From positions 39,044,305 to 39,108,304 of the forward strand of contig OY855908.1 of NCBI GenBank assembly GCA_963693305.1: 64,000 nucleotides of DNA, read 5' to 3'. The notes under the pieces are model-generated. The model did no database searches. It saw only the letters and a program-made list of their open reading frames with translations, and had not been told where the DNA came from. A program made the translations under genes and the position numbers. Source of the stretch: Meandrina meandrites. Taxonomy: Eukaryota > Cnidaria > Anthozoa > Scleractinia > Meandrinidae. Positions 24,543 through 34,700 of this stretch are shown here, piece by piece. The number at the start of each line of letters is the position of its first letter. Positions within the stretch are counted from its first letter, which is position 1.

Positions 24543-25620
24543 ACGAACAGTGACGAGTCTGTCGAAAGAAACAACTGGTTGACGTCCAGGAGCTTTAAAC
24601 TACTTTTTCAAGCTTTCAGTAGTCTCCATATCACAGTTGAAGACTGGATGCATGTGCTAAAAAAACCGCTGAAGTCAACTTTTCCATGAAACAAAAATCC
24701 ATCCATAGATATTATCTTTTATTCCAAAATATAAACTCTTTATAATTTTCATTTTACAATTTAGGGCATCTATATTGACGTGGTTTCAAACGGCGAAAAG
24801 GTTGTCAAGCGTTTCCCATGGTTGTCACATAATGTATAGTTTTAAAATATGTTGGTGTTCAAGTTTATGGTTTGCACATATTTTGCCAAGATTAAGTTAT
24901 TCTACGTCGTATTTTATTGAATTGTGAGGTTTTTATTGCGGTTTTGTGTAATCAGCACAGAGTGATCGTTTGATACAAACATTTTTCACTCTAAGGGTTA
25001 TAACGATTGTATTATTTGCAATGACTGGTGTATATCGAGAAATAAAACGCTTTATTTTCTATAGAGGTTCCATTCGTTCTTTTCTTATAAACCTAAGATG
25101 TTGAGGCAGTTACTTAGGAAGAATACTTAATACTCTGCTTAGCTTTAGCGAGCGCTCAGCACAAGCAAGATCCTGGGAATAAGAGCATTACTCCTACTGC
25201 CTGGGAACTAGTGAGACTGAGAACCTGTGACGTCAAACATTAAGGTAGTTTTCCTGGGGGATGGGAGGGAGGTGTGCCGCTCCTTAGGTTTGTTTGGAGC
25301 TGTTTTGATCCGAAAAGGGGCACAGATAACTGTGCAGCACATTTGCTTGCTACGATGACCACAGCTAAAATGTTTCGGCGAGTTTCAGTGCGTTACTAGT
25401 TCCACGGAAAGCAATAGTTCCGCCGCCCCTTCTTGATCGGTCTTCACAGTTCTTTCGATCAGAGCGCTTGTTTATCTTCCCCAAACACAGCTTAGAAGTA
25501 TCCCAGTTATAAATGAAGAGCGCCCTGAAGTCGAACCTAGCTCAGTATTTGCAGCGTTTAACCAGCTGAGTGTGAAAGGCCATGCCAGAAACAGATGCAA
25601 GTTTCGCTTCCAATCGAGTT
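24543..25620. other. ATG9 3' UTR and spacer
   Basis: The polyadenylation signal AATAAA at 25041-25046 is the likely ATG9 transcript end. From there to the retrotransposon at 25621 I see no gene. Confidence 0.6.
25041..25046 (+). terminator. ATG9 polyadenylation signal
   Basis: Canonical AATAAA about 500 bases after the stop codon, followed by GCTTTATTTTCTATAGAGG. Confidence 0.6.
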
Positions 25621-25787
25621 ATGTATTTTGTAATGTTTTGGTATGTAACTGAAGTATGTAGGAATGTATTCATAAGATTGTGTTAATGATTTAGTTGTTT
25701 ATTAATCCTGTGGGATTCGTTTGGTTATTTCAGAGATTGTAAGTTATGCAGAAACCATTCGAAGGCATCTCTTTATACTTGCTTTTA
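25621..25787 (+). repeat. Split direct repeat A1
   Basis: 167 bp, matched by A2 at 29985-30151. Visible differences are TAATGTTTTGG versus TAATCTTTTGG and TTTCAGAG versus TTTAAGAG. Confidence 0.9.
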
Positions 25788-25790
25788 GTG

Positions 25791-26579
25791 ATGTCCGATT
25801 CCGAACAGCACGATATTCCTCGTGATTCCCATAGTACTACGCCTCTTGAACATGAGGATTCCTTGTCTAATGCCGAAACCCTTCGGTTATTTTCACAACT
25901 GTTAGACTCTAAGCTTGATCAGAAGTTCACTTCTTTCAAGCGCGAACTTGAAGAGAAAGACAACCTTACACAGAGCCAGCTAAAGAAGCTGAAAACTGAG
26001 ACGAAAGCTTCGAATACCTTTAATTATAAAGGTAACAGAGTACAGTTCGAGTTTAATCTCAACGTCCTCGACCAAATCGAGACGGCCTCTAAGAACCTTC
26101 GCGCAGGGAAAGTCTCTTCTGCAACTTCCGATCTCGAAGAAGCAAAGAAGCTCATCGATAAGCGCAACAAACTTGTGCGTTTCGCCGACAAGAGCCCCGC
26201 AGGTTGGACTGCTGTTGAAGAGTATGAGTCCGACGAACTCGCCGACGATTCAGAAGACGAGAAAAAGCTCCGTTCAGCCGAGAAGAGGGCGCTGTCGAAG
26301 ATTCGTGAAAAGAAAAGAAAATTTCAACCTGCCCGTCCCAGAGCTCCGCAGCGTGAGTCAGCAACGGAAACCCAAACTTCTTTCTCGGCTGCTCCTGCTC
26401 AGCATTCTTTCAATCTTCAACAGCCCTTTCGCCATCAGTCCTTTCGTGCAAGACAACCAGTTCCCGCTGACAAATGTTTCAGCTGCGGCCAACGCGGACA
26501 TTGGGCAAATTCCTCAGTTTGTCCCAGTCGCAACAACCTCACTCGAAACCCAACGAGCACCAAACCAACAAACGGATGA
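25791..26579 (+). CDS. Retrotransposon Gag-like protein with CCHC zinc knuckle (262 aa)
   Basis: An in-frame upstream ATG at 25746 lies inside repeat A1, so I prefer the ATG at 25791, just after A1. The product is charged and helical in the N-terminal half, Arg/Gln-rich in the middle, and ends with a knuckle CFSCGQRGHWANSSVC (C-X2-C-X4-H-X6-C) near its C-terminus. Its role would be nucleocapsid formation and RNA binding. It overlaps the start of the reverse-transcriptase frame by about 400 bases (+1 frame), so translation of the next frame probably needs frameshifting or re-initiation. Confidence 0.8.
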   Translation: MSDSEQHDIPRDSHSTTPLEHEDSLSNAETLRLFSQLLDSKLDQKFTSFKRELEEKDNLTQSQLKKLKTETKASNTFNYKGNRVQFEFNLNVLDQIETASKNLRAGKVSSATSDLEEAKKLIDKRNKLVRFADKSPAGWTAVEEYESDELADDSEDEKKLRSAEKRALSKIREKKRKFQPARPRAPQRESATETQTSFSAAPAQHSFNLQQPFRHQSFRARQPVPADKCFSCGQRGHWANSSVCPSRNNLTRNPTSTKPTNG

Positions 26580-28677
26580 TGGGTCCAGGGACAAATACGA
26601 TGCTGCCTTAAAACGTTTGGGACAAGATGAGTATCCTTTACCTGTATCTCCAGTGAATTCTCTGGGCGATTGTGACCCAGTTGACTTTTTCTACCAATCG
26701 ACTAGCGATCCTAATTTTCATGATTCTCCGGAAATTTGTCCGGATTATCAAGAGGACGTGCATAACATTGCCGTTAAAGGTAGATTAAGGCGTAATATTA
26801 GTTTCTGGGAGTATATAGGCGCTTCTTGGTTTATTCGCCAAACCATTTTGGAAGGCTACAAAATTCCTTTTTATTTTACACCTGCTCCTGCCACCTTCGG
26901 TAATAATAAGTCTTCCTTGCAGCATGCGGATTTTGTTCACAAAGCAATTACTGATCTTTTAGCTGTTGGTTCTGTTGTGGAATGCTCGTCTCCACCTTCA
27001 GTAATTAACCCTTTGTCTGTTTCCATTCAGTCTAACGGCAAGAAGAGGCTAATATTAGACCTCAGATATCCTAATTCTTTTGTTAAAAAATTCACAATTA
27101 AGTTTGAAGACGCTAAAACCATGCTCAATTCATTTATTGACCACTCCCAAAATTGGTTCTATTCATTTGACATTAAATCGGGATATCACCATATTGATAT
27201 CTTTCCTCCCGACCAAGACTTTTTGGGGTTTTCTTGGTCATTCAGTGGGGTAACCAGATATTTTAAGTTCACTGTTTTGCCATTTGGATTATCTACTGGA
27301 CCTTATATCTTTACTAAAGTTACGAGGCCTCTAGTTAAATATTGGCGCAGCTAGGCGTACAGGATAGTCGTTTACTTAGATGATGGCTTGGGGGTATGCC
27401 CAACATTCGCGTGTTGTCGTTTGGAGGCCTTAGCCGTTAAGTCAGATTTGTCTCGTGCCGGGTTTGTTCCCAATATGCTTAAGAGTGTTTGGTCCCCGGT
27501 GCAGTGCCTTAGATGGTTGGGTTATTTTTGGGATCTTAAGAAGAAATCGCTCTCGATCCCCAGTGACAAAATTGACAGGCTCTTTACATCAATAGATGAC
27601 GCACTTTCCCACACCACTATGCCCGCTAGGCAATTAGCTTCTGTCACAGGCAGTATTATTTCTAATATGCTTGTTATTGGTAATCTTTGTAAGCTTATGA
27701 CCAAAAACTTGCACAGGGCCTTGGATTGCAGAGCAGGGTGGGAGTCGTCTGTTATTTTGGATTTGCCATCTCGCAAGGAATTAATTTTCTGGCGGGAAAA
27801 TTTACTTCGTCTTAATTCTAGGCCCCTTTCAGAGGATGTTCGCCCAGTTACTCGGATTGCGTATTCAGACGCTAGCTCTCTGGGCTGTGCCGCCTATTTA
27901 TCTATGGATGATTTTCCAGTTGCACACAAGAACTGGGACCCACTGGAAATGAGTCAAAGCTCCACTTGGAGGGAACTTCATTGTGTTTATTTTGCCCTCC
28001 AAAGTTTCGCACTACGTTTGTCTTATAGTTCTGTTAAATGGTTCACTGATAATCAAGCAGTCCCTATTATTGTTGATTCGGGCAGCATGAAAGAAGAATT
28101 GCATAAATTATCTGTGGATATTTTCTATGTCACCAGGGATTATAATATCGACTTAGACGTCGAATGGATTCCTCGTTCCCTCAACGATAAAGCGGATTAT
28201 CTTAGCAAAATCGTTGATTGCGACGACTGGAAAGTTAAGGATTGCTATTTTTACACACTTACGTCCTACTGGGGACAGTGCTCAGTTGATTGTTTCGCTA
28301 GTTCCAAAAATTGCAAAGTTCCTAGGTTCTATTCTCGATTTTACAATCCGTATTGCCTAGGCGTGGATTCATTTGCTTTCAGCTGGGCTGGCGAGGTTTG
28401 CTGGTTAGTCCCTCCTGTCACACTGGTGACCAGAGTCATTCGCCATGTTTGCCTTTGCAAATGCAAAGGTATATTAGTCATTCCTTATTGGCCATCCGCA
28501 CCTTTTTGGCCTCTTCTGGTAGATTCTCAAGGATCCTTTAATTTATTTGTTATCGATTACCTCTTCGTTGAGAACGGCAAAGATGTGTTCTTACATGGGT
28601 CCAATAAGAATGCTATTTTTGGATCGGAGAATTTTAGCACACCGGTGCTTTTTCTCTTGCTCGATGGAGCTCTGTGA
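26173..28677 (+). pseudogene. Reverse transcriptase / RNase H frame of the Ngaro-like element, interrupted by one stop
   Basis: A single frame carries the polymerase palm (LILDLRYPN, FDIKSGYHHIDI, FTVLPFGLSTGPYIFTK) and the catalytic VYLDDG box. Then come connection, an RNase H domain (YSDASSLGCAAYLS, then STWREL, FTDNQAV and NDKADYLS) and the C-terminal block typical of DIRS/Ngaro polymerases (VDCFASS, VDSF, RVIRH, SAPFWPLL). A TAG at 27352-27354 falls just before VYLDDG, in the palm. The frame is otherwise open on both sides. No ATG clearly marks the start. In a working element this would copy the RNA into DNA. Confidence 0.88.
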
Positions 28678-28795
28678 TCGGTTTGGCTAGAAGGCACTGG
28701 CCTTCTATGATGCTATATAGGCACTGGCCTTTTGTTGGTGTGCAGCTATTCACACCGCCGTTTCACACGGCCATTTCACACATTTTGGAGTATTT

Positions 28796-29839
28796 ATGTG
28801 TTTATTTTCTTCCTTTGTTTTTTGTTTACAAGGTGGAAATGCATTTGCAGACAAAGTTGGTCGTCTTCTTGACCCCGAACTTCGGAGACTAGCATCATGC
28901 CTGCCTGCCCGTGCGGTTGAGGCCAAAGCTTCTTCTACCACAGAGCGGTATTCAAGGGCTTTTCAGAAGTTCAGAGAATGGGCTTCCTGTCATCGTGAGA
29001 TTACTCCTTTACCATCAGATGACATTTCAGTTGCTTTATATTTGGAATTTTTGCTCCAAAGTAATTGTTCAATTTCTGCTTTAGAGTCTGCCTGTTACGG
29101 CATTAGTTGGGCGCACAATTTGTACGGGTTTCCCACCCCTTGTAATTCAAGTTTAGTTTAAAATATTCTGGAAGCTGGGAAGAGGAAGTTGGCAAAACCC
29201 GTTTCTAAAAAAGAGCCTGTTACTCCTGTTATGATTAACGAATTGTGTATCAAATTTGCAGGCCCTTCCGCCAGCCTTTCAGATTTGCGTTTAGCTGCTA
29301 TTTGTGTTACCGCTTATGCTGCATTTCTCCGCTTTAATGAATTAGCTGCTTTGCGTTGCTGTGATGTTAAATTTTGCGATAACACCTTTGTCGAGATTAC
29401 TATAGTCAAGAGTAAGACAGATCAGTACAGGGATGGTTCCAGAGTCTTATTAGCCAAGACGGGTTCTATATCCTGTCCTTTTGATTTGCTGGAAAGATAT
29501 GTTTGCTCCGCTGGTCTGCAACTGTCTTCTACGTTACCCTTTTTCCGTGCCCTGTATTATCAAAAATCCAATTGTTCTTATAAGTTACGTTCTGAGGGTA
29601 TGAGCTACACTAGGACTAGAGAGATTGTTTTGCATGCTTTTGCTGAGTTAGGTTATCCTAAGAGTATGTTTGGCTTGCATAGTCTTAGGGCTGGAGGTGC
29701 ATCTGCTGCTGCTAATGCCGGTATCAGCGATCGCTTATTTAAGCGTCACGGCAGATGGAAATCTGACAGCGCTAAGGACGGCTATGTCAAAGATAAACTT
29801 GATTCTCTGTTATCCGTTTCTCGTAGTTTAGGTTGTTAA
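28796..29839 (+). pseudogene. Tyrosine recombinase frame of the Ngaro-like element, interrupted by one stop
   Basis: The N-terminal half has the SAM-like core-binding part (SSTTERYSRAFQKFREWA, then LYLEFLL). The C-terminal half has the catalytic domain: Arg in AFLRFNELAALR, His-X-X-Arg in LHSLRAGG, HGRW, and the nucleophile Tyr in DGYVKD. An in-frame TAA at 29159-29161 separates the two halves. The recombinase would integrate a circular DNA intermediate, replacing the DDE integrase of LTR retroelements. Either a downstream product is initiated after the stop or, more likely, this copy is dead. Confidence 0.87.
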
Positions 29840-29884
29840 GCATTAATTATTAGCTTTTCTCTTTCTTTATTTTTCGAACGCGAG

Positions 29885-29984
29885 CATCAATAAACGAGAT
29901 GCTCGCCCCTAGAACTGTGTGGTGTGTTTATTGAAGATTAATTACAAAATGTTTTATACTCGTTTCACAGTGATTAGAGTATAA
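29885..29984 (+). repeat. Split direct repeat B1
   Basis: 100 bp beginning CATCAATAAACGAGATGCTC and ending GATTAGAGTATAA; appears identical to B2 at 30240-30339. Confidence 0.9.
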
Positions 29985-30151
29985 ATGTATTTTGTAATCT
30001 TTTGGTATGTAACTGAAGTATGTAGGAATGTATTCATAAGATTGTGTTAATGATTTAGTTGTTTATTAATCCTGTGGGATTCGTTTGGTTATTTAAGAGA
30101 TTGTAAGTTATGCAGAAACCATTCGAAGGCATCTCTTTATACTTGCTTTTA
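29985..30151 (+). repeat. Split direct repeat A2
   Basis: 167 bp copy of A1, abutting B1 without a gap. Confidence 0.9.
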
Positions 30152-30239
30152 ATTTGTGTAACCTACTGTACTGTTTTCTGTATATTTGTATACTTGTTAG
30201 CGTTCCGATTTGCAATTGTAACCTGTGTGTGCTCACGGA

Positions 30240-30339
30240 CATCAATAAACGAGATGCTCGCCCCTAGAACTGTGTGGTGTGTTTATTGAAGATTAATTAC
30301 AAAATGTTTTATACTCGTTTCACAGTGATTAGAGTATAA
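30240..30339 (+). repeat. Split direct repeat B2 (element 3' end)
   Basis: 100 bp copy of B1. An 88-bp unique stretch (30152-30239) separates A2 from B2, as in other Ngaro-type termini. Confidence 0.9.
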
Positions 30340-30349
30340 CGCTCCTTAC

Positions 30350-30543
30350 CTTTTTCGAGTTCGCCCCCATCAATCACTAACGTAGTCACACTATTCTCAC
30401 GCTTAAAGAAAGAGAAATATTCCAGATAGTAAGCGTACCTGGGAGTGAACGCGGTAAGTGTTTTCAGAAAGGTGGGTGCGAGCTCGGATGGTGCGAACGA
30501 TTGGGAGCGAAACCGCTTGGTGATATAACCTTGGACCGACAAG
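30350..30543 (-). other. Possible orphan coding exon
   Basis: On the minus strand, a good acceptor (CACCTCTCTTGTAG) at 30544 opens a 194-base fully open stretch ending at a good donor (AAAAAG|GTAAGG). The frame reads ...QGYITKRFRSQSFAPSELAP... and has no ATG of its own. I do not recognise the protein and find no partner exon nearby. The retrotransposon ends only 10 bases beyond the donor, so a gene or pseudogene fragment may have been cut off by its insertion. Confidence 0.25.
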
Positions 30544-30755
30544 CTACAAGAGAGGTGTCGAAACTGTGCAAATGTTTACGTTTAATATTTTTTCAATAAT
30601 ACGATTCTAATATACAGAGGCTTCTTGCACTTACTCTGTCTTTACATACAAAATGATATTAAGCAAATTATTCATAATTTCAATTATACTGTATTTAAAA
30701 ATATAAAACCTTTCTGGTCCTTTCTTATCAATGAATTATTTTTTAGTCGGGTAGA

Positions 30756-31147
30756 TTAAAGGAGCTCTGTCACGGGGATTTCGCAGATTTTTGGTCTAAA
30801 CTGTTCTGAAATTATTGGTAGGCAACTATACCCATGAAAATCATTACCGTTGAACATCTAAAGGAAGATATAACCTTAATATGTGGATAGAAATCTTACT
30901 ACGGCTAATAATATCGATTTTTTTTTGTAGACGTGCGGAAACAACTTGAAAAGTTTAGCAAAACCTTTCAAGTTGTAATCCATTTCCATCGTAGCCATCT
31001 GCAGCTAAAGACGCTTGTTAACAGTTTCGGTGCTCTAAAATACCAATTGTTAATAAAAATGGACTATTATTTTTTGGTTTCCTTCGACACAAATATAAAT
31101 TTTGGCTTTTCAAAAATCTGTTAAAATCCGTGACAAAGCCCCTTTAA
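30756..31147. mobile_element. MITE with TTAA target duplication
   Basis: TTAA at both ends (30756-30759 and 31144-31147) with inverse termini AAGGAGCTCTGTCACGG / CCGTGACAAAGCCCCTT. The same terminus type (AAGGGACACTGTCAC) is found at 35955-36343. TTAA duplication with this end suggests a Kolobok- or piggyBac-type transposase. Confidence 0.75.
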
Positions 31148-31765
31148 AGAGAATACAGGGAATTAAGATGACAAATGGTGCCATTAATTACCGTTAAACA
31201 ATCATCACGAGAGATCGTAATATTTAAGTGGTCATTATGTTAATAAGTAGTTATATAAATTCTGACTGCAACTGGTAATAAAGTGAAAGTCTTTGAATAT
31301 ATCTAAAACTAATCATATGGAAGCCTACGTGAAGTTTAAACTGCCGTGGTTTTCCAAAGCATTTCCAAACTCTCGCGAATACTCGAACTAAACAGAAACC
31401 GCCATGGGCGTAAGATTTTTAAGTCTTTCTTTTTTTGTATAGAAAATAATCAACCGCGTTTCTTGTGAACTATTTTCCAAATAACAATTCTGCTAACTGA
31501 AGAGCCGTCGTTCCAGTAAATAATAGCAGACGTGCTTCAAGAGTTTTTTAATTAAATCAGCGAGTATAAAACTAATAAAAAATTGAACTGTAGAGAGGAT
31601 AAGACATATTTAAAAGGTAATAAGGCGTTCCCTGGTTAAAAAGTTTTACTTTAGTTTAAAAAGTTTTAAACTAAAAACTTTTTAACCAGAGAACGCTTTT
31701 TTACCTTTTAAACAATACTAATACTCCAGTGTATCTAGAAGCTTGTGACTTTTATAATAAGACCG
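31148..31765. other. Spacer with a hairpin, 3' flank of the membrane-protein gene
   Basis: Contains an inverted repeat at 31611-31710 (arms around GGCGTTCCCTGGTTAAAAAGTTT and its inverse, one or two mismatches). It presumably includes the 3' UTR of the minus-strand gene ending at 31766. No other coding content seen. Confidence 0.55.
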
Positions 31766-34700
31766 TTACGCCTGCACTAATCCTGTGTTTTCATCATCAT
31801 CCTCGACATCAAAATAAAAATCGTCCTCAAGCATCTTGAGTCTGGAGTAGCCATAATCTTCAAAGCGAATCGCTTGTTTTTTCTTCATTCGCCTGTACAT
31901 ATAGTTTCCCGCAATAAAAGCAACGCCAAGGCAGATGAGAACAGCAATGCAGATGCCTGCAATCTGTTTCCCGTTTGATGAAGAACTTACAGGAGATGCA
32001 GAGGAACTTTGGGCAGTTGGTGTTAATGGACACTGAAAATGTTAAAAAAAAACAAACAAAATAATGTCAACTACATTGATCGAATGCTGGCAAATTAACA
32101 ATAATAGCTTAAGTTTCATTAGTGTGACTGTAAACTTCAACAAATGCAACAAGGTAACCTTACCTTTGGACTTGCTGAACATGCAGTTGGCACATTTATG
32201 TTACATTTTGAATCCAAAACAAAAACTCCATAGCTGTCATTCTGTGGTTTAATACTGTATAGGGAAAAATGAAAAAAAAAATAGATTATTTATCCACTCT
32301 TTTAAAAATCAAAATGTCACAGTATGTCACAGGTGGGACTGTCACAAACTTCCCAAGGTTTCTACATCCTTTTATTTTTGGATTGTACTTTCATGTCAGC
32401 CATAACACATGAAATCCTGGCTGTTAGTTGCCCATGGAAACAACAAGGAAACTTCCTACGTAGCCAAACAAATTTGAAATCCCATTTTTGGTATTACAGG
32501 TGTTTTCAGGAGGGTATATGTGGGTTGAGGGTCAATTGTGGTAAACTGGTGTACCGTCTGAAAAAAGAGGTCTACATCACTAACATGTCAGTGGGTTACA
32601 AATATAAAAAAAAATTTCAGCACTGTCCACACAAGAACCAGGGCAACTTATGGAAGGTCTGTAAGGACCTTGCCTCTTTTTTAATTCAAGGTAATATGTC
32701 AACAAGTTTTTAGTAATAAATAATGAAGATGATGAATTTTAAGCTCGGTGAATAAATGATAAAGATGATGTGTTCACTGATTTGTCATACGCTCGTGACA
32801 AATGAACGCATCATCTTTATCAAGTTATTTAGTAGTAGTGCTACACCAACCTGTAACAATCCATGATGTTGGCAACAGACCCAATACAGCATCCAAGGCT
32901 ATTATAAAAGTCCCACACATCCTAGACAGAGATAATGAACAATACTTTAGTGATCTAAACTCTTTTTAAAAACAAGGGTTAGAAAAGGCTAATGAACTAC
33001 AGTATGGATGAACCTGCACTTATGACAACTACTCTAGAGTGCCACCTTATCTACAACAGCTGCGATTTTTTGTCCCAAACTGTGCCCTGATCCACACACT
33101 TAACTTTTACAGAGACCTCGTCATGACAGCCACCACTTCACAACTACCAGTTACTTAATTCTGCCCCTGGGTGGACATTGCAGAGAGGCTCAACTGGTTA
33201 TTGCCTGTATGTACATATTCAAAAGAAAGGTAGCAGGTGGCGTGGTTCCTATGCTGGACTCCAGATCAAGTGGTCAGGGTTCAGGCCCTGGCCAGAGTCA
33301 CTGCACTGTTTTCCAAGGTTTTCTTTGGAAAGACACTTCGCTTGCACCATGGTTATCTCCACCGAGGTGTATAAATGGGTACTGGAAAATTTAATTCTAG
33401 GGGTAGCCTTATAAGTACTTCTAGTCATTTCATGCTATGGAAACCGGGATTAGCACTTGGCTAGAACGTAGACTTCACCTTTTATCCACTATAACATTGG
33501 GTAGCTCTAGCAAAGGAAATGATAGCAGCACACATAATGATCTGGACGTGACTTCATGTCAACATAGTTCTGCTGCTCACACGTCACCACAAGTTCACAA
33601 TGCCATTTGGAATGTTTTCACTTTGCAACCACAGTGCAACAGCACTCTTGAGTGTGTAGGCATGTTTCTTTGCATGTTTCTTTGTAACGCGCATTTGATC
33701 ATATTCACATGAAATTTGCGCGATATAAATGTTAATTATTATTTATTATTATTAGGCCAAGCAGGACTTCATGTTGTCAAATTTATTTGTTACTGTAACC
33801 ACTGCATTACCTTACCTTGTGGCACTCACTAGAGCATGTATTGTTCTTTATATTAGCAGGTACGTTGCACACCTGCAAAAACAAATCAACACATATAATA
33901 ATTACTAATATCATAATAACAATACTGAGTTACAATCTTATGTTATTGTATAGGAAAATGGATTTGTCCTATGGTTGTGGTGGACTTTAAAACAATGAGT
34001 CACCTCAGTGAAAGAAGTGTGTCCAATTAGTTAAGAAAACAAGTACAAGTTGATAGCAAAAATAATCCCATGTCTTAGATTTCTAACCAAAATGTTCAGA
34101 TTTTTTAGCAAAACAGTAAGCACCCCCCCCCCCCACCCAAAACCACAATAAATTATTAGAACTACAAATTATTTATCAACTTTCTCTAAATGCATTCATT
34201 ACCTGCGTGGGAGGTGCAGTGGCCTAATGGCTAGTGAGCTAGACTCCGGATCAAACAGTCTGGGTTCGAGCCCTGGCCGGGGTCACTGTATTGTGTTCTT
34301 AAGCAAGACCCTTAACTCTTATTGTGCTTCTCTCCACCTAGATGTATAAATGGGTACCAGCAAAATAATGCTGGGGGGTAACCCTGTGATGGACTAGCAT
34401 CCCATCCAGGGGGGAATAGAAATACTTCTAGTCGCTTAATGCTATGGAAACCAAGATAAGCTCCCGCCTGATGGGCCACTGGGCTCGACGCAGACTTTAC
34501 CTACTTTTACCATTCATTACCTGACGTATATCTGAATCATTGACAGCTGAATTCTTCAGTAGTCCATTAACAAACTTGTCAGCACATGTGGATTTATCTT
34601 GCTCAATGCACAGAGACTTGAGAACTTCATTCACAAATTGGACATACATTCTGTCACTTTCCTACACCAAGCAAAAATAAATTGGTTTATATACAAGAAT

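Larger units (their letters stand above)
25621..30339 (+). mobile_element. Ngaro-like (DIRS order) tyrosine-recombinase retrotransposon, 4.7 kb
   Basis: Terminal architecture A1-ORFs-B1-A2-B2: A1 25621-25787 and A2 29985-30151 are both 167 bp with two visible differences; B1 29885-29984 and B2 30240-30339 are both 100 bp and appear identical. Split direct repeats of this type, with a tyrosine recombinase in place of an integrase, define the Ngaro/PAT branch of DIRS elements. It encodes Gag, reverse transcriptase/RNase H and the recombinase. Two in-frame stops (27352 and 29159) make this copy defective although the repeats are nearly identical, so inactivation is recent. There is no obvious target-site duplication, as expected for this class. 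Confidence 0.93.
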
